Source: a bacterium
GTDB lineage: Bacteria; Bacillota; Clostridia; Lachnospirales; Lachnospiraceae
NCBI GenBank assembly: GCA_023664305.1
Contig: JAMPFT010000022.1
Span: 1 to 58,357 of the forward strand
Direction: 5' to 3'
DNA: 58,357 bases
In this document: positions 38,606 through 47,953 of the stretch, one piece after another
Numbering within the stretch: the first letter of the stretch is position 1
Layout: each line of letters opens with the position of its first letter
Notes under the pieces: generated by a model
The model's database searches: none
Told to the model about the DNA's origin: nothing
The model's input: only the letters and a program-made list of their open reading frames with translations
Translations under genes and position numbers: made by a program

Positions 38606-38729
38606 CGTTATACTTCCCCTCTGAAATTGCGCAAAGGACTCACGCAGTAGAGCCAGTATAGCATAAGGATTTCAAAAAAGAAATAGTAATTTTCCCGAAA
38701 TCTGCGGGGCGGCCGAATGATGTCGATAA

Positions 38730-38894
38730 TGTGGACAATGTGGAAAATGTGGATAAGCGGCGGACGGGAAAAAACAGCGTCTCATACAAGGGTTTTCCGA
38801 CCGGGCCGACAAAAAATTTATCCACACGGATAAAAGAAATTATCCACAGACCGAAGGGAAGAATCCGCCTTCAGTCTGTGGACGGTGTGGAAAA
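38730..38894. other. Cluster of DnaA boxes upstream of dnaD
   Basis: Three 9-mers follow each other with no gap: TGTGGACAA (38730-38738), TGTGGAAAA (38739-38747) and TGTGGATAA (38748-38756). On the other strand are two perfect TTATCCACA boxes (38818-38826 and 38840-38848), and another TGTGGAAAA lies at 38886-38894. The perfect DnaA consensus is TTATNCACA. This is the whole non-coding gap between murC and dnaD, so it is a probable DnaA-binding region controlling the helicase-loader operon, or a titration or origin-type site. No dnaA or dnaN gene is near. Confidence 0.8.
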
Positions 38895-38895
38895 A

Positions 38896-40278
38896 TCAGG
38901 AGCCGAGAAGATTTTCCCCGATTTTATGCACGTCCCCGGCCCCCATAGTTATCAACAAATCGCCGTTTATGCAATTTTCTAACAGAAAATTTTCGACCTC
39001 GTCAAAAGTGGAAAAGTAACTGCACTCGTGTCCGGCGGCCTCAATCGCCTCTTTCAGATTCAGGGAGCTGATCCCGAGACTGTCAGTCTCCCGGGCGGGA
39101 AAGATATCCGTCAGGACGATTCTGTCCGCCAGGGACAGCGCCCCGGCAAATTCGTTCATGAACTCTTTCGTCCGGGAATAGGTGTGAGGCTGGAAAACGC
39201 ACCACAGCGTCCTGTGGGGATATTTTTTTGCGGCGGACAAGGTTGCGGTAATTTCCGTGGGATGATGTGCATAATCATCTATTATAGTGACGCCGCCCAC
39301 GGTTCCCTTGTACTCGAAGCGTCTGTCGATCCCGGCATAATCGCGGAGCGCGTGTACCGTGATCTTCCGGCTGACGCCGAGATAATCCGCCAGCGCGGCC
39401 GCGGCGACGGCATTTCCCACATTGTGCAGTCCGTGTACCTTCAGGGAAACCGTTTCAGACGCGCCGTCCGGAGAATGGAGCAGAAAGGAGGGATGCCCGA
39501 AACCGTCGTAGGAAATATCGGAAGGGTAGTAGTCTGCGTCCTCCCCCGAGCAGGAGAAGGTGATCACCCGGCAGGACAGGCCTTCAGTGATTTCCGCAAA
39601 GCGGGGAATGTCCGCGCTGATGATAAGGCATCCGTCCTCCGGCAGCAGTCCGGCAAACCGGCGGAAAGAATTTCGGATGTCGTCAAGATCCTTAAAGAAG
39701 TCCGTATGATCCTCCTCGATATTGAGGATCAGCCCCACGGTGGGAAAGAAGCTTAAAAAGCTGTTGGTATATTCGCAGGCCTCGGCGACAAAATATTCCT
39801 TGCCGCCCACCCGGATATTGCCGCCGATGCTTTTTAAAATGCCGCCGACTGAGAGGGTGGGATCCATGTCCGCCCGAAGCAGGATTTCGCCGATCATGGA
39901 GGTGGTGGTAGTCTTGCCGTGGGTGCCGCTTACGGCTACGGAGACCCGATACTCCTTCATCAGCTGACCCAGAAGCTGCGCTCTCGTCAGCCAGGGGATG
40001 TTCCGCTCCTTCACGGCGCAAAATTCCAGATTGGTATCCTTTACGGCGCTGGTCAGCACCGCGCAGTCAACGTCCGCGGGGATATGGGAGGCGCTTTCGC
40101 CGTATTTTACGGAGATGCCTTTCTGCTCCAGACCTTTTGTGATGTCGGAGGCCTGCCGGTCAGAGCCCGAAACGGTAAAGCCGGCCCGGTGGAGAATCTC
40201 GGCCAGACCGCTCATGCTGATGCCGCCGATCCCGATAAAGTAGATGTGAGAAGGGCTGTCAAAATTGATTTTGTACAT
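38896..40278 (-). CDS. murC: UDP-N-acetylmuramate--L-alanine ligase
   Basis: Adds L-Ala to UDP-MurNAc in peptidoglycan synthesis. The 460-residue protein has the MurC-specific start HIYFIGIGGISMSGLAEILH, ATP loop VSGTHGKTTTTSM, EACEYTNSFL, GLHNVGNAVAA and IDDYAHHPTEI. The start at 40278 (MYKINFDSPS) precedes the Rossmann motif; the frame runs on to 40458 without a site. The ribosome-binding site is weak (AGAAAGAAG). Transcribed alone from the promoter at 40310-40338. Confidence 0.97.
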   Translation of the reverse strand: MYKINFDSPSHIYFIGIGGISMSGLAEILHRAGFTVSGSDRQASDITKGLEQKGISVKYGESASHIPADVDCAVLTSAVKDTNLEFCAVKERNIPWLTRAQLLGQLMKEYRVSVAVSGTHGKTTTTSMIGEILLRADMDPTLSVGGILKSIGGNIRVGGKEYFVAEACEYTNSFLSFFPTVGLILNIEEDHTDFFKDLDDIRNSFRRFAGLLPEDGCLIISADIPRFAEITEGLSCRVITFSCSGEDADYYPSDISYDGFGHPSFLLHSPDGASETVSLKVHGLHNVGNAVAAAALADYLGVSRKITVHALRDYAGIDRRFEYKGTVGGVTIIDDYAHHPTEITATLSAAKKYPHRTLWCVFQPHTYSRTKEFMNEFAGALSLADRIVLTDIFPARETDSLGISSLNLKEAIEAAGHECSYFSTFDEVENFLLENCINGDLLITMGAGDVHKIGENLLGS

Positions 40279-40309
40279 GATTACACTTCTTTCTATATTG
40301 ATACATTCT

Positions 40310-40338
40310 ATTATAAGCATTATAGGCGGAAAAAACAA
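40310..40338 (-). promoter_or_regulatory. murC promoter
   Basis: Minus strand: -35 TTGTTT, 17 nt, -10 TATAAT; a second TATAAT lies 9 nt further upstream (on the minus strand). The remainder of the 316-bp murC-glgC gap (40339-40523) shows no gene with a ribosome-binding site. Confidence 0.7.
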
Positions 40339-40523
40339 ATAGAAAATGCCATTTAAAGGAAAGTGGGACAAACAGGAGGAAGCCTTATCTAAAGTGACAA
40401 GAGACGGAGCGCGCTCGAACGGGGAGTTTGAGATAGTGAACAAAATAATTTCCGGCAATTTGTGAAAAGTATCCGTTTTCGATAGAAAAAAGACAAAATT
40501 TTCAAATTTTTTGGCAATAAATA

Positions 40524-40552
40524 TTCACTTTCATTTTAGGGTATGTTATAAT
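40524..40552 (+). promoter_or_regulatory. glgC promoter
   Basis: -35 TTCACT, 17 nt, -10 TATAAT. A small hairpin (ACCG ATCAA CGGT, about 40559-40571) lies at the start of the leader. Confidence 0.75.
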
Positions 40553-40594
40553 AAATTTACCGATCAACGGTAGAAGCTAGACAGAGGTGATAAC

Positions 40595-41863
40595 ATGATT
40601 AAAAAAGAGATGATTGCCATGTTGTTGGCAGGCGGGCAGGGCAGCCGTCTGGGAGTGCTGACTTCCAAGGTGGCCAAGCCTGCAGTAGCATTCGGAGGAA
40701 AATATCGTATCATCGACTTTCCTCTTTCAAACTGTATCAATTCCGGTGTGGATACAGTGGGTGTCTTAACGCAGTATCAGCCCCTGCGGCTGAATACGCA
40801 CATCGGAATCGGTATTCCCTGGGATCTGGACCGCAACATAGGCGGCGTTACCGTTCTCCCGCCCTACGAGAAGAGCTCTAACAGCGAGTGGTATACGGGC
40901 ACCGCTAACGCGATCTATCAGAATCTGGAATATATGGAAAGCTTTAATCCGGATTATGTGCTGATCCTGTCGGGCGACCATATTTACAAGATGGATTACG
41001 AGGCAATGCTGGACTTCCACAAGGCGAACAATGCGGAGGTCACAATCGCCGTGATGCCCGTTCCCATCGAGGAGGCAAGCCGTTTCGGCATCATGATTGC
41101 CGACGAGAACAGGAGAATCACGGAGTTTGAGGAAAAGCCGGAGCATCCGAGAAGCAATCTTGCGAGCATGGGTATCTATATCTTCAACTGGAAGACGCTG
41201 AAGGACGCCCTGATTAAGATGGCGGACCAGCCCGCGCTGGATTTCGGCAAGCATGTGATTCCGTACTGCCACGAAAAGGGAGCTCCGCTTTACGCGTACG
41301 AATTTACGGGCTACTGGAAGGACGTCGGGACGCTCAGCTCGTACTGGGAGGCCAATATGGAGCTGATCGATATTGTGCCTGAGTTCAATCTGTACGAGGA
41401 ATATTGGAAAATTTATACCAAAAGCGAGATACAGCCGCCGCAGTATCTGGCGGAGGACAGCGTGGTGGAGCGCTGTATCGTGGGCGAAGGCACCGATGTT
41501 TACGGCAAGGTTTACAATTCGGTGATCGGCTGCGGTGTTACCATCGGCAAGGGCACCGTGGTGCGGGATTCCATTATCATGAATTACACAAAGATCGGCG
41601 ACGGGTGCGAGTTGAATAAGGCCATTGTTGCCGAGGAGGTGCAGATCGGAAACAATGTAAGGCTTGGAGTGGGCGAAGAGGCACAAAACGAGACGGCGCC
41701 TCACATCTATAATCACGGGCTTGTGACGGTAGGTGAAAAGAGCGTCATTCCGGACGGCATATCCGTGGGAAAGAACTCCGTAATCTTCGGAGAGACCTCT
41801 GCCGCGGACTATGAGGGTTCCCGCCTCGCAAGCGGAAAAACATTGATTAAGGCAGGTGAATAA
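40595..41863 (+). CDS. glgC: Glucose-1-phosphate adenylyltransferase, catalytic subunit
   Basis: Makes ADP-glucose for glycogen. The 422-residue protein has the nucleotidyltransferase start [24 protein letters not shown], the substrate motifs [11 protein letters not shown] and [14 protein letters not shown], and a C-terminal left-handed beta-helix with hexapeptide repeats ([17 protein letters not shown]...). It is paired with glgD two nt downstream. AGAGGTGATAAC precedes the ATG. Confidence 0.97.
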   Translation: MIKKEMIAMLLAGGQGSRLGVLTSKVAKPAVAFGGKYRIIDFPLSNCINSGVDTVGVLTQYQPLRLNTHIGIGIPWDLDRNIGGVTVLPPYEKSSNSEWYTGTANAIYQNLEYMESFNPDYVLILSGDHIYKMDYEAMLDFHKANNAEVTIAVMPVPIEEASRFGIMIADENRRITEFEEKPEHPRSNLASMGIYIFNWKTLKDALIKMADQPALDFGKHVIPYCHEKGAPLYAYEFTGYWKDVGTLSSYWEANMELIDIVPEFNLYEEYWKIYTKSEIQPPQYLAEDSVVERCIVGEGTDVYGKVYNSVIGCGVTIGKGTVVRDSIIMNYTKIGDGCELNKAIVAEEVQIGNNVRLGVGEEAQNETAPHIYNHGLVTVGEKSVIPDGISVGKNSVIFGETSAADYEGSRLASGKTLIKAGE

Positions 41864-41865
41864 CA

Positions 41866-42987
41866 GTGAGAGCAATCGGAATAGTTTTAGCAGGCGGCAA
41901 CAACCATAGAATGAGAGAACTGTCACAGAAGAGAGCAATCTGCGCAATGCCCGTTGCGGGAAGCTACCGCAGCATTGACTTTACGCTGAGCAATATGTCT
42001 AATTCCCACATTCAAAAGGTGGCTGTCCTGACACAGTATAACGCAAGAAGCCTGAACGAACACTTAAGCTCCTCCAAATGGTGGGATTTCGGACGTAAAC
42101 AGGGGGGCCTGTGCGTACTCACACCCACCGTCACGGCGGATAACAGCAACTGGTACAGAGGCACCGCGGACGCCATCTATCAGAATCTTTCTTTCCTGAA
42201 AAACAGCCATGAGCCTTATGTGGTGATCGCTTCCGGCGATGTGGTGTACAAGCTGGATTTCAACAAGGTTCTGGAGTATCACATCGAGAAAAAGGCGGAT
42301 ATCACAATGGTGTGCCGTGATATGGAGCCCGGGACGGATGTGGAGCGCTTCGGCACGGTGCATATGAACGAGGATTACCGGATCGAGGAGATTGAGGAGA
42401 AGCCTCTGCAGGCGAAGACCAACACGATCTCCTGCGGGATCTATGTGCTCCGCCGCCGCCAGCTGATCGAGATGATCGAGAAGTGCGCGGAGGAAGACAG
42501 ATACGATTTTGTGCGGGATATTCTCGTCCGCTATAAAGATATCAGAAGAATCTACGGCTACAAGATAAAGGACTACTGGAGAAACATTGCGTCCGTGGAG
42601 GATTATTTCAGGACAAACATGGATTTCCTCAAGCCGGAGGTCAGAAATTATTTCTTCAAGCAGTATCCCGATATTTATTCCAAGGTGGACGATCTGCCGC
42701 CCGCGAAGTACAACGTGGGCTCCAACGTGCGCAACAGCCTGATCTCCAGCGGCTGTATCATAAACGGCGTGGTGGAAAATTCGGTTATTTTCAAGAACAG
42801 CTTTGTCGGAAATAACTGTGTGATCAAAAACTCCATCATTCTGAACAACGTTTATATCGGAGACAATACCTATATCGAGAACTGTATCGTGGAGAGCCGC
42901 GATACCATCCGCGCAAATACCCGCTATGTGGGGGAGGAAGGCAGGACTCGAATCGTCGTAGAGAAAAACGAACGCTATACCATGTAA
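41866..42987 (+). CDS. glgD: Glucose-1-phosphate adenylyltransferase, GlgD subunit
   Basis: Regulatory or helper partner of GlgC in Firmicutes. The 373-residue protein keeps the fold (IGIVLAGGNNHRMRELSQKRAICAMPVAG) but has altered catalytic positions, e.g. ASGDVVYKLDF instead of SGDHIYKMD, and DYWRNIASVEDY instead of GYWKDVGT. It ends with a beta-helix (NNCVIKNSIILNNVYIGDNTYI). It starts with GTG, 2 nt after the glgC stop, so it is likely translationally coupled. A terminator closes the two-gene operon. Confidence 0.95.
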   Translation: MRAIGIVLAGGNNHRMRELSQKRAICAMPVAGSYRSIDFTLSNMSNSHIQKVAVLTQYNARSLNEHLSSSKWWDFGRKQGGLCVLTPTVTADNSNWYRGTADAIYQNLSFLKNSHEPYVVIASGDVVYKLDFNKVLEYHIEKKADITMVCRDMEPGTDVERFGTVHMNEDYRIEEIEEKPLQAKTNTISCGIYVLRRRQLIEMIEKCAEEDRYDFVRDILVRYKDIRRIYGYKIKDYWRNIASVEDYFRTNMDFLKPEVRNYFFKQYPDIYSKVDDLPPAKYNVGSNVRNSLISSGCIINGVVENSVIFKNSFVGNNCVIKNSIILNNVYIGDNTYIENCIVESRDTIRANTRYVGEEGRTRIVVEKNERYTM

Positions 42988-43019
42988 CCTGCAGACGGCA
43001 GGCGACAGAGAACCCGAAG

Positions 43020-43048
43020 GCCGCGGTAGAAATATCGCGGCTTTTTTT
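43020..43048 (+). terminator. Terminator of glgCD
   Basis: An 8-bp stem (GCCGCGGT / ATCGCGGC with one G-T pair), 6-nt loop and seven Ts, 33 nt after the glgD stop. Confidence 0.9.
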
Positions 43049-43155
43049 AGTTTTCTCTTTACAACGGCGGCCGATGCATTTAGAATGCAAGAGGAGCGCC
43101 GCGTTATCTGCGGATGTCCGCAGGACGCAAGAAACGGCGGCGGGAGTGGAGCGTT

Positions 43156-43761
43156 ATGTATATTATAGTAGGTCTGGGAAATTTCGGAAAAGAATATGGA
43201 AACACAAGGCATAATATCGGTTTTGACGTCATAGATAAACTTGCCGGGCAGGAAAACATAAGCGTGTTGGAGCGCAGGCACCGGGCGGTCATCGGTAAGG
43301 GAATTGTGGCAGGGGAGAAGTGTATCCTTGCCAAACCGCTCACCTATATGAACCTCAGCGGGGAGTGCGTCAGGGAGCTGCTGGATTATTACAAGGCGGA
43401 CGAAAAGACAGAGCTGATTGTTATTTCGGACGATGTCAGCCTCCCGGTCGGGCAGCTGCGGATCCGTAAAAAGGGAAGTGCAGGCGGCCACAACGGACTG
43501 CGGAACATTATTTTTCATCTGGGGCACGACTCCTTTATCAGGATCAGAATCGGGGTGGGAGAGAAGCCGGAGAACTGGGACCTGGCGGATTATGTGCTGG
43601 GACATTTTTCGGGGCCGGAGCGGAAGACGGAGGATCAGGCGGCGGAGCGAGCCGCGGAGGCCGTTCGGACGGTGATCCGGCAGGGCGCGGACGCGGCGAT
43701 GAATCTGTTTAACGGGAAAAGCGCCGCAGACGGGGAAGCGACGGACGGCGGAAACAAATAG
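43156..43761 (+). CDS. pth: Peptidyl-tRNA hydrolase
   Basis: Frees tRNA from peptidyl-tRNA after ribosome drop-off. The 201-residue protein has MYIIVGLGNFGKEYGNTRHNIGFDVID (catalytic His in TRHNIGF), KPLTYMNLSG, SDDVSLPVGQLRIRKKGSAGGHNGLRNI and FIRIRIGVGEKP. The start at 43156 follows GGAGTGGAG; upstream codons to 43114 contain a TGCGGATGTCCGCA palindrome (43109-43122) and are probably leader. It runs into mfd 23 nt downstream, a common Firmicutes pair. The C-terminal tail (SAADGEATDGGNK) is not conserved. Confidence 0.96.
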   Translation: MYIIVGLGNFGKEYGNTRHNIGFDVIDKLAGQENISVLERRHRAVIGKGIVAGEKCILAKPLTYMNLSGECVRELLDYYKADEKTELIVISDDVSLPVGQLRIRKKGSAGGHNGLRNIIFHLGHDSFIRIRIGVGEKPENWDLADYVLGHFSGPERKTEDQAAERAAEAVRTVIRQGADAAMNLFNGKSAADGEATDGGNK

Positions 43762-43784
43762 AAGATATCCGGGAGGAAAGACAG

Positions 43785-46700
43785 ATGCAGGCATTACTTT
43801 CACCTCTTCGCGAACTGGCGGAGTATGACAGCCTGAAGGCTGCGCTCAAAGAGAGCGGATGCTGCGCGGCGCTTACGGGGTGCGTGGATTCACAGAAGCT
43901 GCATATGGTATACGGTCTTGGCGACGACGTCAGAATAAAGGCCATTATCACATACAACGATATAAAAGCCCGCGAGCTTTTTGAGGAATATAAATTTTAT
44001 GACAGAAATGTCATGCTTTATCCCGCAAAGGATCTGATTTTTTTTCAGGCGGATATTCACGGCAATCAGCTGGTAAAGGAACGGGTCAGAACCATGCGCA
44101 GGCTCATGGAGCAGAAGCCGCTCACCATTGTCACAACCTACGCGGCGCTCATGACGCCGCTTGCCCTCTGGGACAGGGAGAAGGATGTCATCGAGGTGGA
44201 GCGGGGAGGCCTGCTGAAGGAGAAGGAGCTTGCCGAAAAGCTGGTGTCCTTCGGCTACGAGAGATGCTATCAGGTGGAAAATCCGGGACAGTTTTCCGTT
44301 CGGGGCGGCATTGTCGATATCTTTGATCTGACGGAGGAAAATCCCTACCGCATAGAGCTTTGGGGGGATGAGGTGGAATCCGTCCGGAGCTTTGACGTAT
44401 CGAGCCAGCGGTCGCTTGAGAAGCTGGAGAGCATTTGCGTCTTCCCGGCGGCGGAATTTGTCCTGGAGGAGGAGCGAATCCGCCGGGGACTGAAAAAGGT
44501 GGAAGAGGAAGCGGCAGCGCAGGAAAAACTGTTCCGGGACGCTTTTAAAACGGAAGAGGCCGCCAGAATCGCCGGACAGGTAAAACAGCTGCAGGAGCAG
44601 CTTTTAGAGTATAAGAGCAAGGTAAATCTGGAGGGCTATATCCGCTATTTTTACGAAGAGACCGTGACGCTGCCCGAGCTTCTGACATATATGTCGGAAA
44701 AAAGCCGAAAGACGGGCGTGCCGGTCTTTTTTCTGGACGAACCGGCCAGGCTCAAAGAACAGGCGGACGCGGTGGAGCTGGAATTTCGGGAGAGCATGAC
44801 CCAGAGGGTGCAAAAGGGTTACATTCTGCCGGGACAGATGAATATACTCTACAGCGGCGAGGAGGTGGCGGCAAAGCTGCTGCGGGGAAATGTCGTCACG
44901 ATCTCCACCATGGACAGCAGGGGCGGATATTTCAAACCGGACAGGAAAGCGGATATTGCAGCCAGAAACGTAGCGCCTTACAATAACAGCTTCGAGTCCC
45001 TGGTAAAGGATTTGAAGCGTTTTAAGAAAAATGACTGCCGCGTGCTGCTGCTTTCCGGATCCCGAACCAGGGCGAAGCGTCTTGCGGAGGATTTGCGGGA
45101 TCAGGAGCTTGCCGCCGTTTACACCGAGGATCCGTTGAGGGAGGTGCAGCCCGGGGAAGTATTGACCTATTACGGCCATGTGAAGAAAGGGTTTGAATAT
45201 CCGCTGCTGAAATTTGTGGTTTTGTCCGAGACGGACATTTTTGGCGCGGAAAAAAAGAAGAAAAGGGCGAAAAAGCTTTACCGCGGGCAGAAGATCAAGG
45301 ATTTCAACGAACTGAAGATCGGGGATTACGTCGTCCACGAGAGCCACGGCGTCGGCGTTTACCGGGGGATTGACAAGGTAGAGGTAGAAGGGGTAATCAA
45401 GGATTATATCAAGATAGAATACCGGGACGGCGGAATCCTTTATGTGCTTGCCACGGGGCTGGACGTGATCCAGAAGTACGCCTCGGCGGACGCCAAAACG
45501 CCGAAGCTCAACAAGCTGGGCTCAAAGGAGTGGGAAAAGACCAAGACGAAGGTCCGGGGCGCGGTAAACGAGATGGCAAGAGACCTTGTGGAGCTGTACG
45601 CGGCGAGACAGGCCGGGACGGGATACCGGTTCGGAAAGGACACGGTCTGGCAGAAGGAATTTGAGGAGATGTTTCCCTTTGAGGAGACAGAGGATCAGAT
45701 CGCGGCCATTGCGGACACAAAGGCGGACATGGAGAGCGACAAGATCATGGACCGCCTGATCTGCGGGGATGTGGGCTACGGGAAGACGGAGATCGCAATA
45801 CGCGCCGCGTTTAAGGCGGTGCAGGAGGGGAAACAGGTGGTATATCTGGTCCCCACGACGATTCTGGCGCAGCAGCATTTTACAACCTTTGTACAGAGGA
45901 TGAAGGATTTTCCCATCCGGGTAGAGCTGATGAGTCGGTTTCGGACGCCCGCGGAGATAAAAAAGACCGTGGCGGATCTGCAGAAGGGAATGACGGACAT
46001 TGTGATCGGCACTCACAGGGTGCTGTCCGACGATGTGAAATTTAAGGATCTGGGACTGCTCATTATCGACGAGGAGCAGCGCTTCGGCGTGGCTCACAAG
46101 GAGAAGATCAAAAAGCTGAAGGAAAACGTGGACGTTCTGACCCTGACGGCGACGCCGATCCCGAGGACCCTGCACATGAGTCTGGTGGGAATCCGGGATA
46201 TGAGCGTGCTGGAGGAAGCTCCGGAGGACAGACAGCCGATCCAGACCTTTGTCTGCGAGTATAACGAGGAGATGGTCCGGGAAGCGATTACCCGTGAGCT
46301 TGCCAGAAACGGACAGGTGTACTATGTCTATAACCGCGTCAATAATATAGCGGATGTGACGGCGCGGATTGCAAAGCTTGTGCCGGAGGCCGTCGTGGCA
46401 TACGCCCACGGACAGATGAAGGAGCAGGAGCTGGAAAGAATCATGTATGAGTTTATCAACGGAGAGATCGACGTCCTGGTGTCTACCACGATCATAGAGA
46501 CGGGACTGGATATTTCCAACGTCAACACCATGATTATTCATGATTCCGACAGTATGGGGCTGGCCCAGCTGTATCAGCTCAGGGGCCGGGTAGGACGTTC
46601 CAGCCGTACCGCCTATGCTTTTCTGATGTACCGGCGGGATAAGATGCTGAAGGAAGTGGCGGAGAAAAGGCTGGAGGCGATCCGGGAGTTTACGGAGCTG

Positions 46701-47342
46701 GGGAGCGGTTTTAAAATCGCCATGCGTGATCTGGAGATCCGTGGGGCGGGAAATCTGCTGGGAATGCGCCAGCACGGACACATGGAGGCGGTGGGGTACG
46801 ATCTGTACTGCAAGATGCTGAACGAGGCGGTACGGACCTTAAAAGGAACCGCGGCGGCGCAGGATTTCGCCACCCTGATCGACCTTGACGTGGATGCGTT
46901 TATTCCGCCGTCCTACATTGTAAACGAAATACAGAAGCTGGATATTTACAAACGGATTGCCGGGATAGAAAACGGGAAGGAGCGCGACGATATGAAGGAT
47001 GAGCTTCTGGACCGTTTCGGGGAGATCCCCAAGTCCGTGGATAATCTGCTGCGCATTGCCCTGACCCGCGTGGCGGCACACAGATTGTACATGACGGAGA
47101 TCCGGGGGAAAAACGGGAGAATCACCTTCACCTTCCGCCCGGACGCCGCGGTGGATCCGCTGAAGATTCCGGAGCTGCTGAAAAGGTACGGAAAGAGTCT
47201 TGCCTTTACCGCTTACGGAACGCCCTTTTTTACCTACAAATATAAAAAGACCGGCCTGGTGGAGACGGACGCGGAGCTGCTCTTGAACAAGACGGAGGAG
47301 CTGCTGGAGGAGATGCGTTTTTTGCTGCCGCAGGAGAAGTGA
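43785..47342 (+). CDS. mfd: Transcription-repair coupling factor
   Basis: Removes stalled RNA polymerase and recruits UvrA. The 1185-residue protein is full length. It has an N-terminal UvrB-like module (to about 350), an RNA-polymerase-interaction domain (KIGDYVVHESHGVGVYRGIDKV, about 510-560), and a superfamily 2 translocase with Walker A GDVGYGKTEIA, DEEQRFG, TATPIPRTLHMSL and GRVGRSSRTAYA. The last about 150 residues are the TRCF C-terminal domain. GGGAGGAAAG precedes the ATG. Confidence 0.98.
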   Translation: MQALLSPLRELAEYDSLKAALKESGCCAALTGCVDSQKLHMVYGLGDDVRIKAIITYNDIKARELFEEYKFYDRNVMLYPAKDLIFFQADIHGNQLVKERVRTMRRLMEQKPLTIVTTYAALMTPLALWDREKDVIEVERGGLLKEKELAEKLVSFGYERCYQVENPGQFSVRGGIVDIFDLTEENPYRIELWGDEVESVRSFDVSSQRSLEKLESICVFPAAEFVLEEERIRRGLKKVEEEAAAQEKLFRDAFKTEEAARIAGQVKQLQEQLLEYKSKVNLEGYIRYFYEETVTLPELLTYMSEKSRKTGVPVFFLDEPARLKEQADAVELEFRESMTQRVQKGYILPGQMNILYSGEEVAAKLLRGNVVTISTMDSRGGYFKPDRKADIAARNVAPYNNSFESLVKDLKRFKKNDCRVLLLSGSRTRAKRLAEDLRDQELAAVYTEDPLREVQPGEVLTYYGHVKKGFEYPLLKFVVLSETDIFGAEKKKKRAKKLYRGQKIKDFNELKIGDYVVHESHGVGVYRGIDKVEVEGVIKDYIKIEYRDGGILYVLATGLDVIQKYASADAKTPKLNKLGSKEWEKTKTKVRGAVNEMARDLVELYAARQAGTGYRFGKDTVWQKEFEEMFPFEETEDQIAAIADTKADMESDKIMDRLICGDVGYGKTEIAIRAAFKAVQEGKQVVYLVPTTILAQQHFTTFVQRMKDFPIRVELMSRFRTPAEIKKTVADLQKGMTDIVIGTHRVLSDDVKFKDLGLLIIDEEQRFGVAHKEKIKKLKENVDVLTLTATPIPRTLHMSLVGIRDMSVLEEAPEDRQPIQTFVCEYNEEMVREAITRELARNGQVYYVYNRVNNIADVTARIAKLVPEAVVAYAHGQMKEQELERIMYEFINGEIDVLVSTTIIETGLDISNVNTMIIHDSDSMGLAQLYQLRGRVGRSSRTAYAFLMYRRDKMLKEVAEKRLEAIREFTELGSGFKIAMRDLEIRGAGNLLGMRQHGHMEAVGYDLYCKMLNEAVRTLKGTAAAQDFATLIDLDVDAFIPPSYIVNEIQKLDIYKRIAGIENGKERDDMKDELLDRFGEIPKSVDNLLRIALTRVAAHRLYMTEIRGKNGRITFTFRPDAAVDPLKIPELLKRYGKSLAFTAYGTPFFTYKYKKTGLVETDAELLLNKTEELLEEMRFLLPQEK

Positions 47343-47446
47343 CGAAAACCGAACATACATTTATTTTGAGGGAGTTTTATAGGACTTTAAAAATGTTACC
47401 TTCTATTTCAGAAAGAGAAACCGATTCTGAACAGGAGGTAATATTT

Positions 47447-47575
47447 ATGAAAGGATATGTGACAGGCAGCGGTTATATGGGGTTGGTGGGAGACGCGTAT
47501 ATGCTGTTCGCCAGCGAGGGGGATTATCTGGAGTATCTGGAGGAGGACGGCAGGGAGCAAAGAGAGGCGGCATAG
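47447..47575 (+). CDS. 42-residue protein of unknown function
   Basis: A tiny protein: MKGYVTGSGYMGLVGDAYMLFASEGDYLEYLEEDG and a short tail, with many Tyr, Gly and acidic residues and no Cys. An excellent Shine-Dalgarno (CAGGAGGTAAT) fixes the ATG at 47447, whereas the frame open to 47339 overlaps mfd and has none. I recall similar tiny Lachnospiraceae proteins with the phrase KGYVT..GYMG, but no function. It lies just after mfd and before a structured repeat. Confidence 0.7.
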   Translation: MKGYVTGSGYMGLVGDAYMLFASEGDYLEYLEEDGREQREAA

Positions 47576-47603
47576 CCTCCGGCGGCCGGGTTCTGCGGAA
47601 AGG

Positions 47604-47747
47604 GACGGCGGCAGCCGGCGGGCATTCCCCCGCGGACCCGCTCGCGCTTGAAGGCGTGACGCAGCGGTGCGTAAGCAGGCAAAGTACGCCTGCTAAGCAC
47701 CGGCGTCGCGCACAGTCCGCGTGAGAACGCCTGCCGTCTGCCGCCTG
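47604..47747. repeat. Structured intergenic element, copy A
   Basis: A GC-rich, about 144-bp segment closed by GGCGGCAG and CTGCCGCC. Inner pairing is extensive: GCGGAC (47632-47637) with GTCCGC (47715-47720), GCGTGACGC with GCGTCGCGC, GGTGC with GCACC, and GCAGGC with GCCTGC around AAAGTAC. A diverged relative lies at 54725-54862 with the same order: GACGGCGGCAG, CAGCGGTGCG, AGTACG, GGCGTC and GCACAG, CTGCCGCCTG. Its class is unknown; a structured RNA or a small non-autonomous repeat are the options. Confidence 0.7.
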
Positions 47748-47922
47748 TGGTGGGGTGCGCCATCGGAAGCGGGCACGCCTCGGCATATTGACAAAAAGAC
47801 GTCTATATGGTAGATTTATTATGTAACTTTTTACTGAAATTGAAGCGCAAGTTTGACTTGGAAATGTTAAATTTTACCGCTTGTCGCAACAAGACATTGC
47901 GCGGTAGGCGGATAGAAGTAAA

Positions 47923-47949
47923 TGCGTGCCGAAGCACGCAAGAAGGGGG
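47923..47949 (+). promoter_or_regulatory. Hairpin plus Shine-Dalgarno before the sugar kinase gene
   Basis: A perfect palindrome TGCGTGCCGAAGCACGCA (47923-47940, 7-bp stem, CGAA loop) runs straight into AGAAGGGGG, 5 nt before the ATG. This is the same layout as before the genes at 4029, 9870 and 15638. Confidence 0.7.
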
Positions 47950-47953
47950 TTAC

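Noticed and set aside
38606-38895. Chromosomal oriC
   Set aside because: Box density is high, but dnaA, dnaN, rpmH and gyrase genes are absent and no clear unwinding element is visible; a regulatory or titration site is the safer reading.
40346-40465. 39-codon open frame upstream of glgC
   Set aside because: No Shine-Dalgarno before its ATG and it overlaps the promoter-containing murC-glgC gap; no similarity recognised.
42064-43803. 579-codon minus-strand frame over glgD and pth
   Set aside because: Antisense shadow of two recognised genes, crosses their terminator, no recognisable protein.
45522-46781. 419-codon minus-strand frame inside mfd
   Set aside because: Antisense shadow; no ribosome-binding site or motif.
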